Assembly (NCBI GenBank): GCA_030688705.1
Contig: JAUYJH010000038.1
Coordinates: forward strand, 1 to 14,748
DNA from: Deltaproteobacteria bacterium
GTDB taxonomy: Bacteria; UBA10199; SPLOWO2-01-44-7
Length of the DNA: 14,748 nucleotides
Reading direction: 5' to 3'
The first letter of the stretch is position 1, and every line of letters begins with the position of its first letter. The position numbers were made by a program, and so were the translations under genes. Shown in pieces: positions 1 through 7,671 of this stretch. The notes beneath the pieces were generated by a model that saw only the letters and a program-made list of their open reading frames with translations, was not told where the DNA came from and did not search any database.

Positions 1-4
1 CCTT

Positions 5-60
5 TGTCATTCTGAACGGAGTGAAGAATCTCGAGATCCTTCGCTACACTCAGGATGACA
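5..60. repeat. Dispersed hairpin repeat, copy 1 (TGTCAT...ATGACA)
   Basis: A short imperfect inverted repeat. It opens with TGTCATTCTGA, closes with TCAGGATGACA, and has a centre around GAATCTCGAGATCC. It ends 3 bp beyond the stop codon of the TPR lipoprotein gene, so the lipoprotein mRNA would end in this hairpin, and a role as terminator or 3' stabiliser is plausible. Three related copies lie at 2905-2993, 9165-9222 and 14447-14570. The short ORFs that run through these copies are artefacts of the repeat. Confidence 0.85.
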
Positions 61-63
61 GCA

Positions 64-582
64 TTAGTGGTAAATTAGTCCAGGATACCCCGTTTGCGGC
101 AACGACGACGGATTCGCTTTTGTCTCTTCAATCTGGGCTCTCAATCTTTTCACCTCGGCCACCCACTCGGGATAACGGCCCAAAAGGGTTTCACTTTTTT
201 CCAAAACGCCCAGCGCGTCGTCATACGCCTGTTTTTGGGACAACCCCTTTGACAAATAATAATAGGCCACCCCGTTTTCGGGGTCGATGTTGATGGCTTC
301 TTGGAACGTCTGTGTCGCCTTATCCACATTCCCCTGTTCCAAATAATGCTCGCCGACACGAATCATGTTTTGCGAGGCCTCGCGCTTGGGGCTTAACGCC
401 TCCGGCCCTTTTGGCAGGGGCGGCACGGTCCTCACCACCCGCGGTTTTTTCGGTTGCGGTTTTGTTTCCAAAGGTTTTTTGGGACAGCCATAGGCAAAAA
501 CCGCCAGACAGGAAAGCAGGATTAAAAATCGTCCCCGTTTTTGGGAAGCGGTTTTCCCGTCTTTCCGGACCCATGAAAACAT
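64..582 (-). CDS. TPR lipoprotein, candidate PBP activator (LpoP-like layout)
   Basis: A predicted 172-residue outer-membrane-type lipoprotein. Residues 1-18 are basic, 19-32 are hydrophobic, and the apparent lipobox ends in AYGC with Cys33 as the lipidated residue. Residues 34-65 form a Pro/Lys-rich linker, and about 70-140 form TPR helices (GEHYLEQGNVDKATQTFQEA, then YYLSKGLSQKQAYDDALGVL). The start at 582 is preferred because AGGA lies four bases upstream. A longer reading from 636 would put 18 residues before it, and later in-frame Met codons would remove the signal peptide. The gene begins 61 nt inside the end of mrcB, which suggests translational coupling. Established knowledge: class A PBPs are activated by lipoproteins such as LpoA, LpoB and the TPR protein LpoP. 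The domain order, location and UB2H partner fit that role. The role here is inferred, and a generic TPR lipoprotein is the alternative. Confidence 0.85.
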   Translation of the reverse strand: MFSWVRKDGKTASQKRGRFLILLSCLAVFAYGCPKKPLETKPQPKKPRVVRTVPPLPKGPEALSPKREASQNMIRVGEHYLEQGNVDKATQTFQEAINIDPENGVAYYYLSKGLSQKQAYDDALGVLEKSETLLGRYPEWVAEVKRLRAQIEETKANPSSLPQTGYPGLIYH

Positions 583-2894
583 TTTTCCTGCGGTTCGGTG
601 TCTTCGATAAAATATTCCGTAAAGGTTTTTGGGCACTGTTTTGTCGCCTCCAAGCCGGTATCGGGGTCTATATCTACTTGAATAATCCCTTTCGGAAAAG
701 GGAAATCTTGGGTTGAGCTTCCGGCAATCTGTTTCATCAGCGCCGTCCAGATGGGGAGCGCCGCTCTAGCCCCGCTCATCTGCATCGGCACGTTATCATC
801 GTAGCCCACCCAAACCAGAGCCAAAATCTGCGGCGTAAAACCGACAAACCAGGCGTCGCGGTATTCCGAACTGGTCCCCGTTTTTCCGGCCGCCGGAGCC
901 TTAAATCCCATGGAGCGTGCCGATGCGGCGGTGCCGCGGTCCAAAACACCCTTCATCAACTGAACCGTCAGGGCGATCGGCTCCTCATAAAAAGATTTTT
1001 TGATCTTGAGCGTCTTTTTTTCCAAAATCTGTCCGTCGGAAGTCATCACATTGATAACCGACAGCGGCTCCGCGCGCAGTCCCGAACTGGGAAAAATGGC
1101 ATAAGCCCCGGCCAATTCCAGCGGGGTCACTTCAAAAGCCCCCAGCGCCAGAGAAGGAACCGGCATCAAGGGGGAGACGATACCGGCATCTTTTGCCGTC
1201 TGAACCACCTCGTCCAAACCGGCCTCCATGGCAATTTTGGCGGTGGCAATGTTGTAACTGTTTTCCAATGCCTTGCGCACCGTCACCGAGCCGTGTTCTT
1301 TTCCGTCATAATTTTTCGGCGTCCATGGCCCCTCAACCGTCTGAACGGTGAATGGAGCATCCTCCACAAGGGTGGCGGGGGTGAACAGTTTTTTGGCCCT
1401 CTTGGGGGCCATGGCGGTCAGATAAACAAACGGTTTGAACGTGGAACCGGGCTGGCGCATCCCCTGCGTACATCGGTTAAACTGGCTGGAGGCATAATTT
1501 CGGCCCCCCACCATCGCCCGCACGTACCCGTTTTGCGGGGCGATCACCACCACACAGCCCTGAAGCCCCTCCGCGTGGTCCTTGGGTAAAATCGACGCGT
1601 ATTGTCTTTCAAGCTGTGACAGCCCCACAACCAGCGCCCGATCGCCCTCCAGCTGTACAGTCATGTCGAGCGTCGTAAAAATTTTTAAGCCCTCCGTTTC
1701 CAAAACATTCTGCGGATAAAGGGCGGCCAACTGCTGTTTCAAAAAATCGATAAAATAGGGGGCCACGACCGGCTTGATTTTCGGTTTTGGCGTCACAATC
1801 TCTTCAGAGGCGGCCGTCTTAAAGGCTTTTTCATCAATCACGCCGGCATCGAGCATTTTTTTCAAAACCAGATTGCGCCTCTCTTTGGCCCTCTGTTTAT
1901 TTCGAATGGGGGAATATTCACTCGGATTTCGGATCATCCCCGCCAACAGAGCCGACTCTCCCAGAGTCAGTTGACGCACCTCTTTCGCAAAATAATGTTT
2001 GGCGGCCTCCGCCGCGCCGGTCACGCTGGAAGGCCCCCTCTGCCCCAGATAAATTTCGTTGAGATACGCTTCAAGAATTTCACCCTTGGTATGCTTGCGT
2101 TCGATAATGACGGCCATCAGCATCTCGTTGAATTTTCTCCGGATCGATTTTTCGGGTGTCAGAAAAAAATTTTTGATCAGCTGCTGCGTCAGCGTGGAGC
2201 CCCCCTGCACCAGCCGCAAGTGGAGCAGATCGGCCAGCGCCGCGCGCGCAATCGCGATGGGGTCAACCCCTTTGTGTTTAAAAAAACGCTCGTCTTCCAC
2301 AAGAATCACCGCTTCCAAAAGCGGTTGGGGGACCTCTTTGAGAGAAAGAAGGGTCCGATCCTCCATTTTGGCGTCAAAAACCACGGCGATCTCTTCGGGC
2401 TCCAGCCTCACCAGCGACAGGGTCTCTCCGGAATCCAGATCGGACATTTTGACAATCAGCGATTTTGAAAATTCCAGCCGCACCGGAAAACCGGAAAATT
2501 TTTCCAGCGGGTAATCAAAATCATGCAGATAAATATCGATGGTGCTCGGCCCCGCGAAAAAATCGCCCGGCCCCTTGATGGCCTTGGATACCTGCCGATA
2601 GGCCAGGCGTTCCAGTTTGGCGATAAGGCTCCGATGATGGATATCCACGCCCGGATAGAGATATTCCGTGTCGGAATAGATGCGCGACGGCACGTTCCAC
2701 CGGCGCGCGGAGGTGAACTTGCTTTCGACAAGCATCTCCATTTTTTTGAGCTTCAGGCCTATGGCCACGGCGGCGAGCCCCGTCAAAATCAGCAGAAAAA
2801 GGACGACGCGCGCCGCGCGGCGCCCCCGTTTTTTTCGCGGCGTCACCGGACGAAAACGTTTTCTTAAATCCTCTTTTTGCAAACGAGACGGCAT
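522..2894 (-). CDS. mrcB: Bifunctional class A penicillin-binding protein 1B
   Basis: This 790-residue inner-membrane enzyme polymerises lipid II into glycan strands and cross-links them in the periplasm. A basic cytoplasmic tail (1-29) precedes one membrane helix (about 30-47). Residues about 62-160 resemble the UB2H domain (SRIYSDTEYLYPG), the docking site for the LpoB activator in E. coli PBP1B. The GT51 transglycosylase domain follows, with VEDERFFKHKGVD and putative catalytic Glu200, then GGSTLTQQLIKN and the ERKHTKGEILEAYLNEIYLG segment. The transpeptidase has STFK (nucleophile Ser484), SYN (546-548) and KTG (671-673). The C-terminal tail has the usual TG..A...C pattern. Length and motif order match the family and all key residues are present. 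No clear Shine-Dalgarno sequence precedes ATG 2894; a hairpin repeat lies 10 bp upstream. The 3' end overlaps the lipoprotein gene. Confidence 0.97.
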   Translation of the reverse strand: MPSRLQKEDLRKRFRPVTPRKKRGRRAARVVLFLLILTGLAAVAIGLKLKKMEMLVESKFTSARRWNVPSRIYSDTEYLYPGVDIHHRSLIAKLERLAYRQVSKAIKGPGDFFAGPSTIDIYLHDFDYPLEKFSGFPVRLEFSKSLIVKMSDLDSGETLSLVRLEPEEIAVVFDAKMEDRTLLSLKEVPQPLLEAVILVEDERFFKHKGVDPIAIARAALADLLHLRLVQGGSTLTQQLIKNFFLTPEKSIRRKFNEMLMAVIIERKHTKGEILEAYLNEIYLGQRGPSSVTGAAEAAKHYFAKEVRQLTLGESALLAGMIRNPSEYSPIRNKQRAKERRNLVLKKMLDAGVIDEKAFKTAASEEIVTPKPKIKPVVAPYFIDFLKQQLAALYPQNVLETEGLKIFTTLDMTVQLEGDRALVVGLSQLERQYASILPKDHAEGLQGCVVVIAPQNGYVRAMVGGRNYASSQFNRCTQGMRQPGSTFKPFVYLTAMAPKRAKKLFTPATLVEDAPFTVQTVEGPWTPKNYDGKEHGSVTVRKALENSYNIATAKIAMEAGLDEVVQTAKDAGIVSPLMPVPSLALGAFEVTPLELAGAYAIFPSSGLRAEPLSVINVMTSDGQILEKKTLKIKKSFYEEPIALTVQLMKGVLDRGTAASARSMGFKAPAAGKTGTSSEYRDAWFVGFTPQILALVWVGYDDNVPMQMSGARAALPIWTALMKQIAGSSTQDFPFPKGIIQVDIDPDTGLEATKQCPKTFTEYFIEDTEPQEKCFHGSGKTGKPLPKNGDDF

Positions 2895-2904
2895 ATGTTC
2901 TATT

Positions 2905-2993
2905 TGTCATTCTGACCTTGAGCGAAGCGAAGGGGAAGAATCCCGACACCACCGGGATCCTTCCCCTTCGACAAGCTCAGGGTCAGGATGACA
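2905..2993. repeat. Dispersed hairpin repeat, copy 2, overlapping the gshB stop
   Basis: An 89-bp near-perfect inverted repeat. The arms TGTCATTCTGACC and GGTCAGGATGACA enclose GGGGAAGAATCCCG and CGGGATCCTTCCCC around a short CACCAC loop. It fills almost the whole gap between gshB and mrcB. The gshB stop codon (2983-2985) and its last residues (VSS) are read from the right arm, so the element forms the 3' end of that gene. It could terminate or attenuate transcription between gshB and mrcB. Confidence 0.9.
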
Positions 2994-3876
2994 CTCTCCT
3001 TAGAATATCCCCCACAATTTTCTTTTCCACCTGTTTCCCGTACAGCACATTCACCTCTCTTATCCCCATAACGCTCGTCATGTTGATTTCGGTGAGAAAG
3101 CCCCCGATCACATCAAGGCCTATAAAATAGAGCCCCTGCTTTTTGGCCCAGCGACCGACCGTTTTGGCAATTTTTATTTCACGCGGCGTCAGCATTGTCG
3201 CGACAAATTTTCCGCCTTGATGCAAATTGGCCCTGAATTCCCCGGCTTTTGGAACTCTTAAAAAAGCCCCGAGGATATTTCCGTTCCAGATCAAAATCCG
3301 CTTGTCCCCCTTTTTTGCGGCGGCCAAAAATTCCTGACAGATGACGGGCCCCTTGACCGAAAACCGAACCTGCCTGCCGGACAGGCAGGAACCGAAAACC
3401 GAGGACCTTTTTATCCGCCGAATGCCTCTGCCGCCGGAAAGATTCAACGGCTTCAAAACGACCCCTTGTTTCTGCCGGCGGGCCCAATCGGCAATCTGGC
3501 GTTTATCGCTGCTCACGAGTGTTTTCGGCGCAAACGGAAAATCAAGCGCGGAAAGTTTTTCATTATGCTCCATAATCGCCAAAGGATCATTCACCATCAA
3601 AACTTTTCCGCGGAGTTTGGCCAAAAGATAAAGATGATGCAGATAGGCCAGATCAAAAGGGGGGTCTTTTCGCAAAAAAAGACAATCGAGTTTTTTGAGA
3701 TTGAGGTTTTTGGCCCAAACCTCATTTTGCTTTAGAAAAAGATCCTTGGGTTCGCAGAAAAAAACGGAATGGCCGAGCCTTTCGATCTCGCGCATCAAAA
3801 AAAGGGTGGTTTCCGCTTCCAGATCAAAATGGGCGGCGGGATCGGCGACAAAACCGAACAACAGTTTTTTGGGCAT
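2983..3876 (-). CDS. gshB: Glutathione synthetase (ATP-grasp)
   Basis: Glutathione synthetase joins gamma-glutamylcysteine and glycine with ATP in the cytoplasm. The 297-residue protein shows the prokaryotic GshB pattern: FLRKDPPFD (67-75), NDP and HNEKLSAL (96-111), the ATP-grasp strand VLKPLNLSGGRGI (140-152), GDKRIL (190-195), GEFRANLHQGG (212-222) and GLYFIGLDVIGGFLTEIN (248-265). It is slightly shorter than E. coli GshB (about 316). Residues about 163-171 (SCLSGRQVR) are encoded by a copy of the dispersed CCTGCC palindrome and lie in a loop between ATP-grasp strands. AAGG precedes ATG 3876, and the start is 16 bp downstream of the M20 peptidase stop. The last three residues and the stop come from hairpin repeat copy 2. 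No gshA is visible in the window. A GshB-like ATP-grasp ligase with another substrate cannot be excluded. Confidence 0.93.
   Translation of the reverse strand: MPKKLLFGFVADPAAHFDLEAETTLFLMREIERLGHSVFFCEPKDLFLKQNEVWAKNLNLKKLDCLFLRKDPPFDLAYLHHLYLLAKLRGKVLMVNDPLAIMEHNEKLSALDFPFAPKTLVSSDKRQIADWARRQKQGVVLKPLNLSGGRGIRRIKRSSVFGSCLSGRQVRFSVKGPVICQEFLAAAKKGDKRILIWNGNILGAFLRVPKAGEFRANLHQGGKFVATMLTPREIKIAKTVGRWAKKQGLYFIGLDVIGGFLTEINMTSVMGIREVNVLYGKQVEKKIVGDILRRVSS
3369..3389. repeat. CCTGCC palindrome inside gshB
   Basis: Arms CCTGCCTG (3369-3376) and CAGGCAGG (3382-3389) surround CCGGA. This is a variant of the palindrome found at 9759-9778 and 12851-12870. On the coding strand it is read as CLSGRQ within GshB. 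It is flanked by two exact copies of the 12-mer ACCGAAAACCGA, at 3356-3367 and 3391-3402. The two copies are 35 bp apart, so they are read in different frames. Confidence 0.85.
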
Positions 3877-3892
3877 GCGCCTTGATAAGGCT

Positions 3893-5617
3893 TTAAGGCC
3901 TGCTCATCAAGTCCAAAAAGAGGGCGAGGGAACGGATCGTGCTCACAAAATCGGGAATGTTCAGGCTCTCGTTGGCGGCGTGCGCGTTGGTGAACGGGTC
4001 TTCCACGCCGATCGGCAAAAGCGGCACGCCGGGAAAGCGTCTTTGAAATTCATCCAAAAATCCGATGCTCCCCCCGCTCCCTCCCAACACCGATTGTCTG
4101 CCGTATCCTCTTGTCATGGCCTGTTGTAATTTTTTCACCGCCGGATGCGCCGTCGCTCCGGCCCAGGGTTGAATGGGTGGCAATGTGGAAGTCAGGCGCA
4201 CCCTCGCTCCGCGCGGCGCAATCTTTTTGATCTGCCTTAAAAGAAGGCGATAGGCGGTCCTGGAATCTTGTCCCGGTGGAACCCGCAACGTGATAATAGC
4301 CGAGGCCTTGGGGATAATCACTCCCCTGGGGTTGTCAACGTCACCCCCTCTTTGCGCGATGACATCCAGCACATAGCGCCCCCAGCGGCGCTCATAATTC
4401 CCCGCATCGGGGGGGCCCAAAAACGGGGCTTTGGCCCGCATGCCGACCGCTTTTCGATAAGCCTGCGGATCAAAAGGGATCTGCGGCAAACTTTTACGAA
4501 TGGCCGAGGGGAGATGCGTCTCGCGGGTATCGAGCCCTTCAATGAGGGGGTCTCCATTATCATCAACCAATGCCGCAAGAATTTTGGCCAACGCGAGATT
4601 GGCATCCAGAACAACCCCCCCGTGAATGCCGCTGTGAACCTCTTTTCCCAAAGTTTCCACCTCCAGACGGACCGCCGCCAATCCCCGCGTCGTCATGGTA
4701 ATGGTCGGAACGCCGCTCATCACATTATCGGTATCGGTTAAGACAACAACGTCGGGTTTGAAATTTTTAGGAAGTTGCGCCAAAAGCGCGGGCAAATTCG
4801 GCGACTGAATCTCTTCTTCCCCTTCAAAAAAGACCGCTGTGTTGCAGTGGCAATCTTTCCGATGGCGAAAATAGGCCTCCAAAGCCCCCAAAACAGAGAC
4901 AATGCCGGCCTTGTCGTCGGCACTCCCCCTGGCAAAGGCCCGTCCCTCTTCGATATGGAGTTTAAAGGGGTCGGTACGCCACCCCTCCCCCGTCGGCTGC
5001 ACATCGAAATGGGCGTAAAACAGGACGGTCGGTTTTTTGGGATCGATTTTTCTCCACGCAAAAACGCTCGGGTTGGAACGCGTTGTCCGCAAAACTTTGA
5101 TGACATCAAAATAGGCTGGCTCCAACATTCGAAGGACTTGTTCGGATGCGTGAATCACCGCCTCGTTGGGAAGATGTTTTCCGTCACTGATACTTGGAGT
5201 GGCGACAAGACTGTCCAGCTGGTCCAAATAAAAAAGGGCGGAGGCATCGATGTTTGCCAAAATAGAGCTGATCCCATCAACGGGGTTTTTGGACTGTTGA
5301 CCCCAACGGGCCAGTGTCAAAAGTTTGCTGTCTATCGCCCCATTAAAACGGCCCAATTGCAGAACGACCTCTTCACGCCGGGTCCAAAATGCTTTGGGCG
5401 TTCCGCCATTTTGGTGCAAAGCACGCAAGGCCCCAACCGCTCCCCTGAATTCCGACACGATATCTTTTTTCAATCCGCTTCTGCTGACGGCACTCTCCAA
5501 GGTGTCGATCACCTTAAGCCCTTCCGGAGTTGGGGCCATGTTTGTAATCAGATTTGGAAGCCCCCCCACAGATTGCAATAAAGCGGCATTACCCAGAATG
5601 GTATTAAGGCCCGACAT
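3893..5617 (-). CDS. M20-family metallopeptidase (dipeptidase-like) with N-terminal extension
   Basis: A predicted cytoplasmic two-zinc peptidase of 574 residues, probably a di- or aminopeptidase. Visible M20 residues, numbered from the start at 5617, are YAHFDVQP (metal His203, Asp205), GSADDKAG (bridging Asp234), FEGEEEIQS (general base Glu267, metal Glu268), LTDTDN (Asp295), VHSGIHGG of the dimerisation domain (His328) and NAHAANE (last metal ligand His546). The order and spacing match M20 dipeptidases, but about 120-130 predominantly helical residues precede the catalytic domain, making the protein longer than the usual 450-480. ATG 5617 is chosen because GGAG lies six bases upstream; a TTG four codons earlier overlaps that site. 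It lies 35 bp after pyrF and 16 bp before gshB. Substrate is unknown, and a link to gamma-glutamyl or Cys-Gly peptides is only suggested by the gshB neighbour. Confidence 0.93.
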   Translation of the reverse strand: MSGLNTILGNAALLQSVGGLPNLITNMAPTPEGLKVIDTLESAVSRSGLKKDIVSEFRGAVGALRALHQNGGTPKAFWTRREEVVLQLGRFNGAIDSKLLTLARWGQQSKNPVDGISSILANIDASALFYLDQLDSLVATPSISDGKHLPNEAVIHASEQVLRMLEPAYFDVIKVLRTTRSNPSVFAWRKIDPKKPTVLFYAHFDVQPTGEGWRTDPFKLHIEEGRAFARGSADDKAGIVSVLGALEAYFRHRKDCHCNTAVFFEGEEEIQSPNLPALLAQLPKNFKPDVVVLTDTDNVMSGVPTITMTTRGLAAVRLEVETLGKEVHSGIHGGVVLDANLALAKILAALVDDNGDPLIEGLDTRETHLPSAIRKSLPQIPFDPQAYRKAVGMRAKAPFLGPPDAGNYERRWGRYVLDVIAQRGGDVDNPRGVIIPKASAIITLRVPPGQDSRTAYRLLLRQIKKIAPRGARVRLTSTLPPIQPWAGATAHPAVKKLQQAMTRGYGRQSVLGGSGGSIGFLDEFQRRFPGVPLLPIGVEDPFTNAHAANESLNIPDFVSTIRSLALFLDLMSRP

Positions 5618-5652
5618 AATAATCTCCAATCCTCTTTTTCATCGACCGGATT

Positions 5653-6447
5653 TCAAAATAGTTGCTTCAGTTTTTCATTCAGTTTTTCAATTTCTTTTCG
5701 GGCGGCTTGGGCAAAATCGGGGCCGTTTGAGGAAAAAATCACACTGCGGGAAATATTAATGAGACAGTTGGAGCCGGCATTGACAAAAACATCTTTGATA
5801 TCACCATCTTGTGCGCCAATCCCGGGAACTAAAAAAGGGATGTCCGGCGCCGCTTGGCGAACTTTTTTAATCTCTTCCGGGCCGGTGGCCCCCACCACCA
5901 GTCCGCAATTTTTGTTTTTGTTCCAGCGTTGGGAAACCTGTTTGGCAACTTTTAAATAAAGAGGCTCGCTATCGACCCGAAGGTCTTGAAATTCTTTGGC
6001 CCCCTCGTTGGAGGTGCGGCATAAAATAAAAGAGCCTTTGTCTTTATAATCGAGAAAAGGCTGCAGCGCTTCGCCGCCGAGATAGGGGTTGAGCGTAATC
6101 GCATCGGCTTTTAAATCTTCAAAGGCCGATTGGGCATAACCTTTATTCGTGTTGCCGATGTCGGCCCGTTTGGCATCCAAAATCACCAAGGCATGGGGGG
6201 CTTGGGCATGAATAAAGGCGATCGTTTTTTTGAGAGTCTCAAAACCTTGAGCCCCTTGCGATTCGTAAAAGGCGCTGTTGGGTTTGAAAGCGGCAACTAA
6301 ATCTTGGGTGGCCTCCACAATGGCCTGATTGAAGGAGAGCTGTGTCTGGCCTTTAGGCAATTTTGAAACATCGGAATCGAGCCCCACGCAGAGAAATCTC
6401 TTTTGGGCCCTATTTTGATCTAAAATATCCTGAAAGCGGCGCGGCAT
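5653..6447 (-). CDS. pyrF: Orotidine 5'-phosphate decarboxylase (type 2)
   Basis: PyrF catalyses the last step of de novo UMP synthesis, decarboxylating OMP in the cytoplasm. The 264-residue protein carries the catalytic array LDAKRADIG (Asp91, Lys93, Asp96) and the substrate lysine in AFKPN (Lys55). Phosphate-binding loops near GLVVGATGPEE and FLVPGIGAQDGD follow. Length and the DAKRADIGNT pattern place it in the type 2 subfamily. AGGAAG lies about seven bases before ATG 6447. It is the first gene of a minus-strand block and diverges from the DUF4325 regulator across a 111-bp AT-rich gap. TTGACA on the minus strand (6479-6484) could be a -35 box, but I see no convincing -10. No other pyrimidine gene is in the window. 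Confidence 0.97.
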   Translation of the reverse strand: MPRRFQDILDQNRAQKRFLCVGLDSDVSKLPKGQTQLSFNQAIVEATQDLVAAFKPNSAFYESQGAQGFETLKKTIAFIHAQAPHALVILDAKRADIGNTNKGYAQSAFEDLKADAITLNPYLGGEALQPFLDYKDKGSFILCRTSNEGAKEFQDLRVDSEPLYLKVAKQVSQRWNKNKNCGLVVGATGPEEIKKVRQAAPDIPFLVPGIGAQDGDIKDVFVNAGSNCLINISRSVIFSSNGPDFAQAARKEIEKLNEKLKQLF

Positions 6448-6477
6448 CCCCCGCTTCCTATCGTTCTTGGGTGGATT

Positions 6478-6507
6478 TTGTCAAAAGTTATCCTGGCACC
6501 TTACAAT
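6478..6507 (+). promoter_or_regulatory. Putative sigma70-type promoter of the DUF4325 regulator gene
   Basis: TTGTCA (6478-6483), an 18-bp spacer and TACAAT (6502-6507) would start transcription near 6514, about 45 bases before ATG 6559. A second possible -10, TATGAT (6541-6546), is much closer to the start codon. The first -10 lies inside repeat copy 1 of the CCTTACAAT motif. There is no Shine-Dalgarno sequence before ATG 6559. Confidence 0.4.
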
Positions 6508-6544
6508 TAAATTATTTTTACCTTACAATTAACCTTACAATATG
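6499..6544 (+). promoter_or_regulatory. Three direct repeats CCTTACAAT(TAA), putative operator
   Basis: CCTTACAATTAA occurs at 6499-6510 and again exactly at 6521-6532. A third CCTTACAAT follows at once at 6533-6541. Offsets are 22 and 12 bp, close to two helical turns and one. The repeats overlap the putative -10 and the 5' leader of the regulator gene, and lie upstream of divergent pyrF. They could be binding sites for the encoded protein (autoregulation), which is inference only. Chance repetition in AT-rich DNA is less likely because the 12-mer match is exact. Confidence 0.5.
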
Positions 6545-6558
6545 ATATCCATTCACCC

Positions 6559-7587
6559 ATGGATACGAAGGTCCTGATTCTAAAACTGGCGGGGACAAGG
6601 CCGTTTATTCGATCCCAGGACATTCTGAAGCGCAAAAACATATCCCGGCAGACTCTGGCTCAACATTTTCGCGAATTAATCCGAGAGGGAAAATTGATTA
6701 AAGAAGGGGAGACGCGAAACGCGCGCTATATTCTCGCCTCTAAGGCTAAACAAAAAGCTGAAAAAGGGCCGCTTTTTAAAAAGTTTTTTTTAACCAAGGG
6801 GTTGGAAGAGGACAGGGTCTTCAATGAGATAAATTTTAAAATGAATTTAAAAAAACATCTCTCCGGGGCAGGCTTGGAGATTGTCCAATTTGCCTTTACC
6901 GAAATGTTGAACAATGCGATCGAACATTCGGGGGCTTCCAGAGTTTTTGTGGAAGTGATTTGTGACGGTTTGGATCTTCGCTTTAGAGTTGAAGACAAAG
7001 GTGTCGGGGCCTTTGAAAACCTAAAAAGAACATACAAGCTCCGGGACCACTTTGAGGCCTGTGAGTTGATGTTGAAGGGAAAGCAAACAACCGCTCCAAA
7101 ATTTCATACCGGACAGGGCATCTTTTTTACTTCCAAAATTGCCGACTATTTCACTCTGGATAGCGCCCGGCTCCATCTCATTGTGGACAACACGTTGCCG
7201 GATCTTTTTTTGGAAGAGGTTAAAAAAATCCAAGGGACGCACGTTTCATTTCGAATCAAACAAAAAAGCAGGAAGAATTTAAAAGCCCTGTTTGACGAAT
7301 ATACCGACAGTGATTTTGAATTTGATAAAACGCATATCACAGTTCATCTGATTCGGAAGGAGGGGAGTTATGTGTCACGGTCAGAGGCCAAGCGCATTTT
7401 ATTCGGACTGGAACAATTCAAACGGATTGTCCTCGATTTTAAAAATATAACCGGCATTGGCCAGGGATTTGCCGATGAAATTTTCAGGGTTTTTCAAAAT
7501 CAGCACCCCAAAATAACATTGGAGCCGGTCCATATGACGGACGGTGTTCGATTTATGATAGAGCGGGCAAGGAGCGAACAATCATAA
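6559..7587 (+). CDS. Regulator with HTH-like, GHKL ATPase and DUF4325 (STAS-like) domains
   Basis: A 342-residue soluble protein. Residues 1-60 look like a winged helix-turn-helix (RSQDILKRKNISRQTLAQHF, then a basic wing to RYIL). Residues about 75-235 form a histidine-kinase-like ATPase fold: N box ExLNNAIEHS (Glu115, Asn118, Asn119), G1 box DKGVG (146-150), G2 box TGQGIFF (184-190) and a late GTH (226-228). There is no phosphoacceptor or dimerisation domain, so it resembles RsbW/SpoIIAB-type ATPases more than a sensor kinase. Residues about 258-340 match DUF4325, a STAS-like domain (LDFKNITGIGQGFADEIF). A GHKL ATPase joined to a STAS-like domain recalls anti-sigma/anti-anti-sigma partner switching in one chain; that comparison is inference. 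It is followed by tRNA-Ser. The start has no Shine-Dalgarno sequence, and direct repeats precede it. Confidence 0.88.
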   Translation: MDTKVLILKLAGTRPFIRSQDILKRKNISRQTLAQHFRELIREGKLIKEGETRNARYILASKAKQKAEKGPLFKKFFLTKGLEEDRVFNEINFKMNLKKHLSGAGLEIVQFAFTEMLNNAIEHSGASRVFVEVICDGLDLRFRVEDKGVGAFENLKRTYKLRDHFEACELMLKGKQTTAPKFHTGQGIFFTSKIADYFTLDSARLHLIVDNTLPDLFLEEVKKIQGTHVSFRIKQKSRKNLKALFDEYTDSDFEFDKTHITVHLIRKEGSYVSRSEAKRILFGLEQFKRIVLDFKNITGIGQGFADEIFRVFQNQHPKITLEPVHMTDGVRFMIERARSEQS

Positions 7588-7671
7588 CCGAGGCGGCTTC
7601 TTTGAAATATTGAAAAATACATAAGCGCTTGCAAAGAAGTCGAGTGCTTGACAAAGATAGTTATGAGCAAT

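Noticed and set aside
4775..5581. 268-residue plus-strand ORF opposite the M20 peptidase
   Set aside because: It lies wholly antisense to a gene with all its catalytic motifs. No domain or ribosome binding site supports it.
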